Shown here piece by piece: positions 1-7,616 of a stretch of 64,000 bases of DNA; position 1 is the first letter of the stretch; each line of letters starts with the position of its first letter. Under the pieces are notes generated by a model. That model saw nothing but the letters and a program-made list of their open reading frames with translations. It was not told the DNA's origin and did not search any database. The position numbers and the translations under genes are program-made. The DNA is from Algoriphagus sp. PAP.12 (GTDB lineage: Bacteria > Bacteroidota > Bacteroidia > Cytophagales > Cyclobacteriaceae). The stretch lies in NCBI RefSeq assembly GCF_026652115.1, contig NZ_JAPPSQ010000001.1, positions 1 through 64,000 of the forward strand. Reading direction: 5' to 3'.

Positions 1-1608
1 GGGTTATTATCCAACTTCACGTCCATCAGTGGAACCATTGGAAAATGGAGCTATTACGCCTATTACCAGAAAAGGATTTCTGATGGATATCGAGATGGAG
101 CAGAATCCCATTCGGATGCTCAGCGTGCTGAAATCTCTTATCAATTTTCAGAGAAATTAAAGGCAAAGGCAGAACTTTCGAGGAGCACCTACCTCTATAG
201 GATCCCAGGTCAATTGACTGACGAGCAATTCAAAGACGATCCGACTCAAGCAAACAGAAGCAGAAACTATTACAGTCCTGATATCTGGATTCCAGCCATC
301 ACTTTGGAAGGAAGCTTAGGTAAAAACACACAATACAGCATTGTAGGAAGTGGTGTTTTTGGCCAAAGAAGCTCGGTCACTTTTAATGGCCTAGCAGATG
401 ATCCTGATGAAATCAATCCTGAAACCAATGAATACTCAAATAGGAATGTTGATATCGACAATTACCATACTCGTACGATAGAAGGTAGAATTCTTCACCA
501 ATATGAACTGGGTTCAGTCCAAAACAACCTCTCATTTTCGACCCGCTATTTCAACAACTCATTTGATAGAAGGCAGAGAGGAAAAGGCACTACGGGAACA
601 GATTATGATCTAAGCGTGGAAGGAGATTTCCCTCGCGACATGAATCTGAAAAGTCAAAGCATTGCCTTTGCTTTAGAAAATCAATTTGTCTTTTCCGAAC
701 AGTTTTCACTCAGTCCGGGAATAAGGATTCAGCGTGGAAGCTCCAATATGTCCGGCACCATCTCCTATATAGAAGCTTCCCAGGTTCCAGTTAATATCGA
801 TTATGATTTTGTCACCTTGGGAATTAATGCGAATTATGAGGTAAGTCCTAAAGACAGAATCTATGGAGGTATTTCCCAGGCCAATCGACCAGTTATTTTT
901 CAGGACATTATTCCCGGCTCACCATTGAATCTAATCAGTTCTGACTTGGAGGACAGCTTTGGATATAATTCAGAAATAGGCTGGGAAAGCAATCGATCGG
1001 ACGGATTAAGTTTCAATGCAACAATATTCCAAACGTTTATCGGAAACCGACTTGGAAACTTACTAGTGGAGCAAGAAGGGACAACTTACCTTCAAAAAAA
1101 CAACATAGGAGATACCAGAACCACAGGACTGGAGCTTCTTTGGGATTGGGAGTTTTTCAGAAATGAAAGTTTCTCTTTATCCTTTTATACTTCCTCAAGC
1201 TGGATGAATGCCAAATACATTAAAGGCGAGGTTTCCAATGGAGAAAGCAATGTTTCTATCAAAGGAAACAAAGTTGAAGCAGCACCTGAATGGATCAGCA
1301 GAAATGGCCTGAATTTCTCCTCCGGACTTTTCCACCTTTCTCTTCAGCATCAATATGTAAGCGAAAGTTTTGCTGATGCTCTGAACACCAGGACCCCTCC
1401 CCTATCGGGAGCTGTTGGTATAGTACCGGCCTATCATGTCTTTGACCTTCAAAGTATTTATAAAGTGAAGAATCTGACTTTCCGAGCAAGCCTCTTAAAT
1501 ATTTTCAATAAATCTTATTTCACAAAAAGACCTCAAATGTATCCAGGGCCTGGAATCTGGCCCTCAGACGGGAGAAGTCTTGTCCTATCTCTTGGATTTA
1601 AGATTTAA
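1..1608 (+). CDS. TonB-dependent receptor, C-terminal part (FecA-like), cut by window start
   Basis: The frame is open from base 1, so this is the 3' part of a gene that begins outside the window; about 535 residues are visible. They form alternating amphipathic beta strands with aromatic ends, typical of the outer-membrane 22-strand barrel of TonB-dependent receptors. The last strand reads DGRSLVLSLGFKI, ending in a hydrophobic residue as the barrel-assembly signal requires. The segment with NKSYFTKRPQMYPGPGIWPS resembles the end of Fe(3+)-dicitrate receptors of the FecA type. Expected role is TonB-driven uptake of a ferric chelate, but the plug domain that would settle the substrate is missing. 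A strong terminator follows. Confidence 0.85.
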   Translation, partial: GLLSNFTSISGTIGKWSYYAYYQKRISDGYRDGAESHSDAQRAEISYQFSEKLKAKAELSRSTYLYRIPGQLTDEQFKDDPTQANRSRNYYSPDIWIPAITLEGSLGKNTQYSIVGSGVFGQRSSVTFNGLADDPDEINPETNEYSNRNVDIDNYHTRTIEGRILHQYELGSVQNNLSFSTRYFNNSFDRRQRGKGTTGTDYDLSVEGDFPRDMNLKSQSIAFALENQFVFSEQFSLSPGIRIQRGSSNMSGTISYIEASQVPVNIDYDFVTLGINANYEVSPKDRIYGGISQANRPVIFQDIIPGSPLNLISSDLEDSFGYNSEIGWESNRSDGLSFNATIFQTFIGNRLGNLLVEQEGTTYLQKNNIGDTRTTGLELLWDWEFFRNESFSLSFYTSSSWMNAKYIKGEVSNGESNVSIKGNKVEAAPEWISRNGLNFSSGLFHLSLQHQYVSESFADALNTRTPPLSGAVGIVPAYHVFDLQSIYKVKNLTFRASLLNIFNKSYFTKRPQMYPGPGIWPSDGRSLVLSLGFKI

Positions 1609-1626
1609 AGCAGGAATTGCCACAAC

Positions 1627-1659
1627 AAAAAAGCTCCGACCACAGGCCGGAGCTTTTTT
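1627..1659. terminator. Bidirectional rho-independent terminator
   Basis: Twelve-base arms AAAAAAGCTCCG and CGGAGCTTTTTT enclose a short loop. The hairpin lies between the convergent receptor gene and the M56 protease gene and has a T-run in both directions. Confidence 0.9.
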
Positions 1660-1677
1660 GAAGGCATCAACACACAA

Positions 1678-3765
1678 TTAATTATCGTTAGTATTTTCAT
1701 CCTGGTTTTTCTTGAATTCAGCTTCTACTTTCTTTCTGAATTCATCCAGTTTTGCGGCATTTTCTTTTTGCCAAATTTCCATTTTCCTCTGAAACTCTTC
1801 GATTTTTGGCTGTTGCGAATCCTGCCAAGCTTTCATTTTAGCTTCAAACTCCTTCATCTTAGGTTCTTGAGCATCTTGCCAAGCTTTCATTTTGGCCTCC
1901 CATTCTTTCATTCGAGGTTCATTCTCCTTCTCCCAGGCTTTCATCTTCTCTTCGAATTCTTTCATCTTCGGCTCATTGGATTTTTGCCATGCTTCCATTT
2001 TAGCTTCAAACTCCTTCATCCTTGGCTCATTCTGCTTTTCCCACTCCTTCATTTTTGCCTCAAATTCTTTCATTTTCGGCTCAAAGTTCTTCTTCCATTC
2101 CTCAGCTTTTTTCTCAATTTCAGCAGCTCTAAGCTCCATATCTTTCTTCCACTTTTCTTTCTCGGCTTTGGTCATCCCTACTGTGTCTTTGTGGAAATCT
2201 CTCCACTCCTTTCCATCAAACTCAAAGAAACCTTCCATCCCTTCAAATTCCATAGGAGGCATAGGTGCCATTTCAAAATCCATAGCAGGGACCGGAGCCA
2301 TTTCAAACTCCATTTCAGGCATAGGAGCCATCTCGAATTCCATTTCTGGAGCCTCCATAAAAAAGTCCATATGAGGCGCTTCTGCCAATTCTAAAGTTGG
2401 CATCGTACTGAAATTAAAATCAGGACCATTCTTGAAAAAGAAAGCTGAATTTCCTTTCAAAATCACCGTGTCTTTCCCTGAAATCAAGGTGTCTCCTTTG
2501 ATTCTATATTCATACTTCCCTTTCTCTCCCCCTTTGATTACATAGGTATCTCCATCTTCAGTGGACCAGATCATAGGCTCTTCACCTTCTACGTGAAATA
2601 CCTTTTTTTCTTTCTTTATTGTGTCAGTTTGGGTGATAGAAACAATTGCTGCTTTCTTTTTAACAGGTTCCAGATAGCCCAATTCAGGATTTTCCAGAGA
2701 AACATCCAAAGCAAAGGCTTCATCTAAAGTTGGGGCATCTTGTTGTGCACTGGCAATCAAGCCTGCGCTGAATATGAGTGTTAGTAGCATGGGTATTGAA
2801 ATAATAGGGTTTTGTGGATACGTCTGGGCTGGCATGCCCATGATTCTTTTAATTCTATTTAAAGTCGGATTTCGCTTCTTGCCGGCGGCCAAAGCCAACT
2901 CCGGTGGATTTTGTTGTGCAAAATTCAGTACTTCTGCCAAGCTACGAGCCAATACTTTAGGCTCTATTCCGGTTGAAACTGCCAAATCATCAGCTGCATT
3001 TTCTCTTAATTCTTTCACTGTCTGATTGATCCACCAGAAGCATGGATGGTAGAAGAAAACCACCTCCAAAGAAGATTGAATAAGGTTGATCAAGTAGTCA
3101 TTTCGCTTTACATGAGCTAGTTCATGGGCAATAATTGCCTCCAATTGGGCTGGACTTAAATGGAATATCAGACCCGCAGGAATCAGAATTATAGGCTTCA
3201 AAAAGCCAAATGTCACAGGAGAAAGTCCATGATTGGTAATCTTTAATTGGACAGTTTTATAAATCCCCAATCGAGAACTTATCTCTTCCAGTTTTTCCAA
3301 CAAATCCACTTGATTACAAGCTACACTGCTGGTCTTCAACCCTTTGATTTCGGATAGTGAATTGAATAAGCGGAATAAGAAAAGAACAGCACCAACAAAC
3401 CAGAAATTGACTAATAATGGCAGTTGGATCTCGATCCAATTGATCAGGGACTCCACGAAACTTTGGTTTTCAGCAGGCCCTTCTATGAAGAATGGTTTAG
3501 TCCAATTTTCAAAGGCCACAGACGAATCCGAGCTATTGGGCATTAGAGAAATTTCATACAATAAAGTTGCTGCGGCAGCTATAAAACTAAATCCCAATGC
3601 TCCTAAAGCGAGCTTATATTTGAAATCGGGACTCTTTTTTGAAAAGACTTTTAAGCTAATCCAAAGGATAGCAGCGATGATTACTAGCTGCCAAATGCTA
3701 TGCACCAAAGTCCATCCCAGAGCCTGGAGCAAGTTTTCGGAAATCCAATCATTCAAAAGGTTCAT
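1678..3765 (-). CDS. BlaR1/MecR1-type M56 membrane metallopeptidase with repeat-rich C-terminus
   Basis: A 695-residue antirepressor-type protease. The N-terminal third has four or more membrane segments (about residues 15-40, 52-70, 112-133) and the zinc motif HELAH at 214-218 in IIAHELAHVKRND, the signature of peptidase family M56. A further membrane segment lies near 325-345. The rest is unusual: Met/Glu/Phe decapeptide repeats (475-504) and six 18-residue repeats (562-669) predicted helical and highly charged. In BlaR1 systems the sensor protease triggers inactivation of the BlaI repressor; the blaI-like gene sits immediately upstream and overlaps by 4 bp, so the two are translationally coupled. 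No penicillin-binding sensor domain is visible, so the signal is unknown. It is longer than a bare M56 domain protein because of the repeats. Confidence 0.88.
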   Translation of the reverse strand: MNLLNDWISENLLQALGWTLVHSIWQLVIIAAILWISLKVFSKKSPDFKYKLALGALGFSFIAAAATLLYEISLMPNSSDSSVAFENWTKPFFIEGPAENQSFVESLINWIEIQLPLLVNFWFVGAVLFLFRLFNSLSEIKGLKTSSVACNQVDLLEKLEEISSRLGIYKTVQLKITNHGLSPVTFGFLKPIILIPAGLIFHLSPAQLEAIIAHELAHVKRNDYLINLIQSSLEVVFFYHPCFWWINQTVKELRENAADDLAVSTGIEPKVLARSLAEVLNFAQQNPPELALAAGKKRNPTLNRIKRIMGMPAQTYPQNPIISIPMLLTLIFSAGLIASAQQDAPTLDEAFALDVSLENPELGYLEPVKKKAAIVSITQTDTIKKEKKVFHVEGEEPMIWSTEDGDTYVIKGGEKGKYEYRIKGDTLISGKDTVILKGNSAFFFKNGPDFNFSTMPTLELAEAPHMDFFMEAPEMEFEMAPMPEMEFEMAPVPAMDFEMAPMPPMEFEGMEGFFEFDGKEWRDFHKDTVGMTKAEKEKWKKDMELRAAEIEKKAEEWKKNFEPKMKEFEAKMKEWEKQNEPRMKEFEAKMEAWQKSNEPKMKEFEEKMKAWEKENEPRMKEWEAKMKAWQDAQEPKMKEFEAKMKAWQDSQQPKIEEFQRKMEIWQKENAAKLDEFRKKVEAEFKKNQDENTNDN
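1759..2082 (-). repeat. Six in-frame 54-bp tandem repeats in the M56 protease gene
   Basis: The encoded units are 18 residues each, beginning EPKMKEFEAKMKEWEKQN and continuing with close variants (EPRMKEFEAKMEAWQKSN, EPKMKEFEEKMKAWEKEN and so on) without gaps. Each unit starts with Glu-Pro, keeps Met, Phe/Trp and Lys at fixed places, and would form charged helical rods broken at the prolines. Confidence 0.9.
2254..2343 (-). repeat. Three 30-bp tandem repeats in the M56 protease gene
   Basis: The encoded decapeptides are MEFEMAPMPE, MEFEMAPVPA and MDFEMAPMPP, followed by a partial fourth unit MEFEG. They lie between the last membrane segment and the 18-residue repeats. Confidence 0.85.
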
Positions 3766-4136
3766 GACTGTTTATTTTCAAGTTGATCTAAAAAAGCACG
3801 GATTTCATCCAATTCTTCCTTGGATGGATTGTCTTGGCCTAAGGCTTGCATCACGAGTGATTTGGAAGAACCTCCAAATGCTGTCGCCATCAGATTTTTG
3901 ATCAAAGATTTTTGTGTATCATTCTTCTTCGCCACAGGCCTATAGATATGAGTTCGGCTTTGCTCGTCACGAGTCAACATCCCTTTTGAATACATGATCT
4001 GCATGATTTTCAAAGTGGTGGTATAGCCTGTCTCCTTGGTTTCAGATAATTTTTCATGAACCTGGCGAACACTAGCCTCACCCATTTCCCATAGGTAGGA
4101 CAAAATCTCTAATTCTGCTTCTGTTGGTTTACTCAT
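3762..4136 (-). CDS. BlaI/MecI/CopY family transcriptional repressor
   Basis: This 124-residue winged-helix regulator opens with PTEAELEILSYLWEMGEASVRQVHEKL, the usual start of the BlaI/MecI family, followed by the recognition region TGYTTTLKIMQIMYSKG and a C-terminal dimerisation half rich in Leu and Glu. Full length for the family. Its stop overlaps the start of the M56 protease gene by 4 bp, the classical repressor/protease pair. The promoter region carries three copies of the inverted repeat TACGA-N6-TCGTA, so I infer autorepression released by the protease. Confidence 0.9.
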   Translation of the reverse strand: MSKPTEAELEILSYLWEMGEASVRQVHEKLSETKETGYTTTLKIMQIMYSKGMLTRDEQSRTHIYRPVAKKNDTQKSLIKNLMATAFGGSSKSLVMQALGQDNPSKEELDEIRAFLDQLENKQS

Positions 4137-4145
4137 GGCTGTTTA

Positions 4146-4214
4146 TACGACATCTTTCGTACAATGTTATACGAAATGTGTCGTATCACCAAAACATCTA
4201 CGAAATAAATCGTA
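4146..4214. promoter_or_regulatory. Three BlaI-type operators upstream of the repressor gene
   Basis: Three 16-bp inverted repeats of the form TACGA-N6-TCGTA lie at 4146-4161, 4170-4185 and 4199-4214. All have perfect 5-base arms and the same 6-base spacer length; the middle copy has 6-base arms. Known BlaI/MecI dimers bind short dyads upstream of their own gene. Centre-to-centre distances are 24 and 29 bp. Assignment to the adjacent regulator is inference. Confidence 0.8.
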
Positions 4215-4238
4215 TTAAAAATTGTTAAAGAACTGATT

Positions 4239-4406
4239 ATGAAGGATAAAACCGATAAAAAAAATGATTTCATTGTAAACCAAGGAATTTGGCAGGATGA
4301 AAAAGCGAAAAACTTCACGGTTGAAAAGTTGGAAGGTTTAAAATGTGACGTTACTGTAAAAGTCAGGGGACAATCCATGTTCGATTCTCTGTTCTCAAAT
4401 CTCTAA
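4239..4406 (+). CDS. Possible small protein or truncated gene, divergent from blaI
   Basis: An open frame of 55 codons begins MKDKTDKKNDFIVNQG and ends in VKVRGQSMFDSLFSNL. It starts 25 bp after the third BlaI-type operator and points away from the repressor gene, so it could share that control. I recognise no family. The last ten or so residues are encoded by low-complexity TCT-rich DNA, suggesting either a chance frame or a gene truncated by insertion of that sequence. No clear ribosome binding site. Confidence 0.3.
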   Translation: MKDKTDKKNDFIVNQGIWQDEKAKNFTVEKLEGLKCDVTVKVRGQSMFDSLFSNL

Positions 4407-4450
4407 TCTCTTCTCTTTGCTCTTGATTCTTGATACTTGATACTAATATC
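4382..4450. repeat. Low-complexity pyrimidine-rich short repeats
   Basis: A run of short degenerate repeats (TCTCT, TTGATTCTTGATACTTGATA and similar) lies between the small frame and the NRDE gene. Together with the operators and the small frame it accounts for the 362-bp gap between blaI and the NRDE gene. No coding or RNA signal seen in it. Confidence 0.5.
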
Positions 4451-4498
4451 TTGCATCTTATATTGAACCTTTTTCTGCTTAAAACCTTTATCCACTTT

Positions 4499-5257
4499 AT
4501 GTGTCTAGTAGCATTTTCCTGGAAGCAGGACCCTCGGTTCCCTTTGGTTATTTCTGCTAATCGAGATGAGTTTTTTGACCGCCCCACTTCTGCCCTTCAT
4601 TTATGGGAAGAGGGTTTTTACGCCGGAAAAGATCTAAAAAGTGGTGGAACCTGGATGGGGTTTAATCCAAATGGCAGATGGTCTCTCCTAACGAATTATA
4701 GAGATTACAAAAACATCGGCAATGGCCAGATCAGCAGAGGAAAATTGGTTCAAAATTTTCTGGAAGATTCCATTTCTCCCAAAGAGTATTTATCCGGAGT
4801 CCAAAAGGACAAATCACTTTATGAGGGATTTAATCTTTTGGTTTCGGATGGCGATGAACTTTGGTATTACAGTAATTATGGATCAGACATTCAGCAAATC
4901 GAACCCGGCATCCATGGATTAAGCAATGGCTTGATCAATGCCGCTTGGCCGAAAATAGATCTGGCAAAAACGCAATTGCAAAAAATGATGGATCAAGATC
5001 CCTCCGAAGACCACTTACTCCAGATCCTTAAGTCCACACAAACCTATCCTTTGGATATGCTTCCTGATACGGGAGCTCCCAAAGAACTAGAAAAGGCCCT
5101 TTCTGCTCAATTGATCCGCTCGAATGGGAACTATGGAACGGTATCAGCTTCAGCCGTCCTCTTAAATAAGGATCATGAACTCAGCATCAAAGAAAGGCGA
5201 TTTGAATGGGATTATGCTAATTTTAAAGACACAAACGCTCAGTTTCAAACCTATTAG
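4499..5257 (+). CDS. NRDE family protein (TANGO2-like)
   Basis: The protein has 252 residues from the start MCLVAF. An upstream in-frame TTG exists, but family members begin MC and have the NRDE motif about 20 residues in, as here (ISANRDEFFDRP), so the ATG at 4499 is chosen. Other family hallmarks are GGTWMGFNPNGRWSLLTNYR and a C-terminal YGTVSASAVLL. The eukaryotic homologue TANGO2 is linked to Golgi/haem handling; the bacterial function is not established. The YpdA gene follows after 11 bp and is probably co-transcribed. Confidence 0.88.
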   Translation: MCLVAFSWKQDPRFPLVISANRDEFFDRPTSALHLWEEGFYAGKDLKSGGTWMGFNPNGRWSLLTNYRDYKNIGNGQISRGKLVQNFLEDSISPKEYLSGVQKDKSLYEGFNLLVSDGDELWYYSNYGSDIQQIEPGIHGLSNGLINAAWPKIDLAKTQLQKMMDQDPSEDHLLQILKSTQTYPLDMLPDTGAPKELEKALSAQLIRSNGNYGTVSASAVLLNKDHELSIKERRFEWDYANFKDTNAQFQTY

Positions 5258-5268
5258 AAAAAAAGATT

Positions 5269-6243
5269 ATGATGAATAAAATCTATGATGTAATCATCAT
5301 CGGAGGAGGACCTATCGGATTGGCTTGCGGTGTAGAGGCTCAAAAAAACAACTTGGATTACCTGATATTGGAAAAAGGTGCCTTGACCAATTCTATTTAC
5401 AATTATCCGGTAAATATGACTTTTTTCTCCACTTCAGATCGATTGGAGATGGCAGACATTCCTTTTATGTCAGTAGGAAATAAACCTACCAGAACAGAAG
5501 CTTTGGAGTATTACCGCCGCATCTATTTCCACTTTAAGCTAAAGGTAAATCTCTACGAAGGTGTACAGACCTTAAACAAGGTAGATCGAGGGTTTCAAAT
5601 CATTACTTCGAAAGGCGAATATTTGACAAAGAAAATTGTTTTAGCAACAGGTTTTTATGATTTGCCAAATCTGATGAATGTCCCTGGAGAAGAATTGCAA
5701 AAAGTCATGCATTATTACAAAGAACCTTGGGCATTTATTTCCCAGAAAGTTCTGGTTGTAGGCGGAGCAAATTCTGCAGTGGATGCCGCATTGGAAACTT
5801 GGAGAAAAGGGGCGGAAGTGAGCATGGTCCTTTTGGGTGATGAAATTGACGAAAATGTCAAATACTGGGTACGCCCTGACATCATGAATCGAATCAAAGA
5901 AGGATCAATTCAAGCTTTCCCGAATTCCAAAGTCAAAGAAATCCGTGAAAAGGAAGTAGTTATCGCAACTCCTGAAGGAGATGTGACAATTGAAAACGAC
6001 TGGGTATTGGCCATGACAGGATACAAACCGAATTTCGCCCTTTTGGATCAACTCGGAGTAGAATTAAGCCTGGATGAAAAGCGTCAGCCTTGCTACGATC
6101 AAGCCAATCAGGAATCAAATATTCCGGGAGTTTATTTAGCCGGAGTAGTCTGTGGCGGATTAAATACAAGAGAATTCTTTATTGAAAACAGCATCGTTCA
6201 TGCCGATTCAATTATGAGAGATATCAAACAAAAGCTTTCCTAA
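5269..6243 (+). CDS. ypdA: YpdA-type FAD/NAD(P) oxidoreductase, putative bacillithiol disulfide reductase
   Basis: A 324-residue two-Rossmann flavoprotein. The FAD motif GGGPIGLACG is at about 11-20 and the NAD(P) motif VVGGANSAVDAALE near 163. The region NYPVNMTFFSTSDRLEMADIPF is characteristic of YpdA, which reduces oxidised bacillithiol (BSSB). Bacteroidota make bacillithiol as their main low-molecular-weight thiol. Unlike thioredoxin reductase there is no CxxC redox pair, as expected for YpdA. The gene begins with two ATG codons; either could be used. It follows the NRDE gene by 11 bp. Confidence 0.88.
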   Translation: MMNKIYDVIIIGGGPIGLACGVEAQKNNLDYLILEKGALTNSIYNYPVNMTFFSTSDRLEMADIPFMSVGNKPTRTEALEYYRRIYFHFKLKVNLYEGVQTLNKVDRGFQIITSKGEYLTKKIVLATGFYDLPNLMNVPGEELQKVMHYYKEPWAFISQKVLVVGGANSAVDAALETWRKGAEVSMVLLGDEIDENVKYWVRPDIMNRIKEGSIQAFPNSKVKEIREKEVVIATPEGDVTIENDWVLAMTGYKPNFALLDQLGVELSLDEKRQPCYDQANQESNIPGVYLAGVVCGGLNTREFFIENSIVHADSIMRDIKQKLS

Positions 6244-6264
6244 AGCATACTCATTTTTATTGGC

Positions 6265-6272
6265 TACCTTTG
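6265..6272 (+). promoter_or_regulatory. Bacteroidota -7 promoter element, likely near-leaderless
   Basis: TACCTTTG matches the Bacteroidota TAnnTTTG -7 element and ends only 7 bp before the ATG at 6280. A start site at the usual distance would give a leaderless or nearly leaderless mRNA for the pseudouridine synthase. No clear -33 TTTG is present. Confidence 0.5.
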
Positions 6273-6279
6273 CAATTCT

Positions 6280-7014
6280 ATGAAAAAGAAGCCATTCAAC
6301 GTCGTTTACGAGGACAATCACCTATTGATCGTCAATAAGGCAGCAGGAATCCTGGTGCAAGGCGATAAAACAGGGGACAAAACCTTAACTGATTATTGTA
6401 AGGAATACATCGCCAACAAATACAATAAGCCAGGAGCAGTATTCCTTCACCCGATCCATAGATTGGATAGACCAGTCAGCGGGTTGGTAGCTTTTGCTCG
6501 TACCAGCAAGGGATTGGAGCGTATGATGGAGCTTTTTCGCAAAAGAGACATTCATAAAGTCTATTGGGCAATCGTCAAAAAAAGACCTAAAGACATGCAG
6601 GGTAAGCTGACCCATTGGTTGACCAAGGACGAAAACAGGAATGTGGTCACCGCCCATGACCATGAAGTACCGGGGTCTCAGAAGGCTGAATTAAACTATA
6701 AAACTTTAGGAAAGTTAAATGATCACTGGCTGATTGAAGTAAGACCGATATCCGGACGACCACATCAGATCCGTGTACAATTGGCATCTATGGGATGTCC
6801 GATCCGTGGTGACTTGAAATATGGGTTTGTCAAGGCAAATCCAGATGCCAGCATCAATCTGCATGCTTTCAACTTGGTTTTTGTGCATCCTATCAAAAAG
6901 GAAAAATTGTATCTACGAGCGGCTTTGCCGGAAAGCGAATTTTGGGAACAGTTCTATGAATTTGAAGAGTTGAAAGCGAAAGACCAACATTTGGACAATA
7001 GCTATTCAGGATAA
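6280..7014 (+). CDS. RluA family pseudouridine synthase
   Basis: A 244-residue enzyme of the RluA/RluC/RluD family that isomerises uridine to pseudouridine in rRNA or tRNA. The catalytic motif HRLDRPVSGL lies at 60-69 with Asp63 as the nucleophile; RPISGRPHQIRVQLA (about 150-165) is the second family motif. There is no N-terminal S4 domain, so this is the short single-domain type and its exact target cannot be told from sequence. A TACCTTTG promoter element lies directly upstream. Confidence 0.9.
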   Translation: MKKKPFNVVYEDNHLLIVNKAAGILVQGDKTGDKTLTDYCKEYIANKYNKPGAVFLHPIHRLDRPVSGLVAFARTSKGLERMMELFRKRDIHKVYWAIVKKRPKDMQGKLTHWLTKDENRNVVTAHDHEVPGSQKAELNYKTLGKLNDHWLIEVRPISGRPHQIRVQLASMGCPIRGDLKYGFVKANPDASINLHAFNLVFVHPIKKEKLYLRAALPESEFWEQFYEFEELKAKDQHLDNSYSG

Positions 7015-7114
7015 ATAAAGGTTGAATTTCCTATTCAGCAAACTGAAAATTTGAGTTTTCAGAATCGCCATGCCTTTGCGTAAATAATTTGGATTATTCC
7101 TATATTGATTTACC

Positions 7115-7615
7115 ATGAGAAATCTATTCCTTGTTTTATTCACCTCCCTCCTTTTGATTTCCTGCGCAGAAAAGGAAAAAACAAAGGTCATCTATATCGT
7201 GCGACATGCTGAAAAGCAACTAGTTCAAGATCCGGATCCTGAACTGGCTCAAGTGGGATATGTGAGGTCAAGGAAATTGGCTCAGATACTTCAGGATCAA
7301 GACATTCAGCACATTTTCAGCACAGATTACAAAAGAACTCAACTAACCGTACAACCTACGGCTGAGCAGGCTGGACTTGAGATTCAATCCTATGACCCTC
7401 GAAATCAATCCGATTTAGTCGAAAAACTGAAGGATCTCGATGGAAATGTTTTGGTTGTTGGCCACAGCAATACTGTAAGTCAGTTGGCCAATGAGTTTAT
7501 CGAGGAGGGTGAGAAATTCCAAGACTTGCAGGACAATGAATACGACTTCATTTACGAGGTCCACCTAAATCCTGAAGGAAGCATGGTTTTGAGGAAAGTT
7601 TATAAGGATTATTGA
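7115..7615 (+). CDS. Histidine phosphatase family lipoprotein
   Basis: This 166-residue protein has a lipoprotein signal with lipobox LISC (Cys17) and then the phosphoglycerate-mutase/SixA-like motif YIVRHAEK, with the phospho-accepting His at 31. The second catalytic His is in VVGHSNTV, and the STDYKRTQLTVQPTA segment matches the family. It is probably anchored in the periplasm; the substrate is unknown. It converges with the next gene on the other strand with only 1 bp between stops. Confidence 0.85.
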   Translation: MRNLFLVLFTSLLLISCAEKEKTKVIYIVRHAEKQLVQDPDPELAQVGYVRSRKLAQILQDQDIQHIFSTDYKRTQLTVQPTAEQAGLEIQSYDPRNQSDLVEKLKDLDGNVLVVGHSNTVSQLANEFIEEGEKFQDLQDNEYDFIYEVHLNPEGSMVLRKVYKDY

Positions 7616-7616
7616 A

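Noticed and set aside
1768..2394. Long open frames on the plus strand opposite the M56 protease repeats
   Set aside because: They mirror the repetitive Glu/Lys/Met coding on the other strand, giving Phe/Leu/His/Ser-rich nonsense without start signals.
3344..3901. 185-codon frame opposite the start of the M56 gene and end of blaI
   Set aside because: It lies wholly within two well-supported genes on the other strand and has no recognisable domain.
4133..4378. 81-codon minus-strand frame upstream of blaI
   Set aside because: It covers the operators and has no family pattern; blaI starts at 4136.
4382..4450. TTGATACTTGATACT-type run as a CRISPR or iteron
   Set aside because: Units are too short and degenerate and have no unique spacers.
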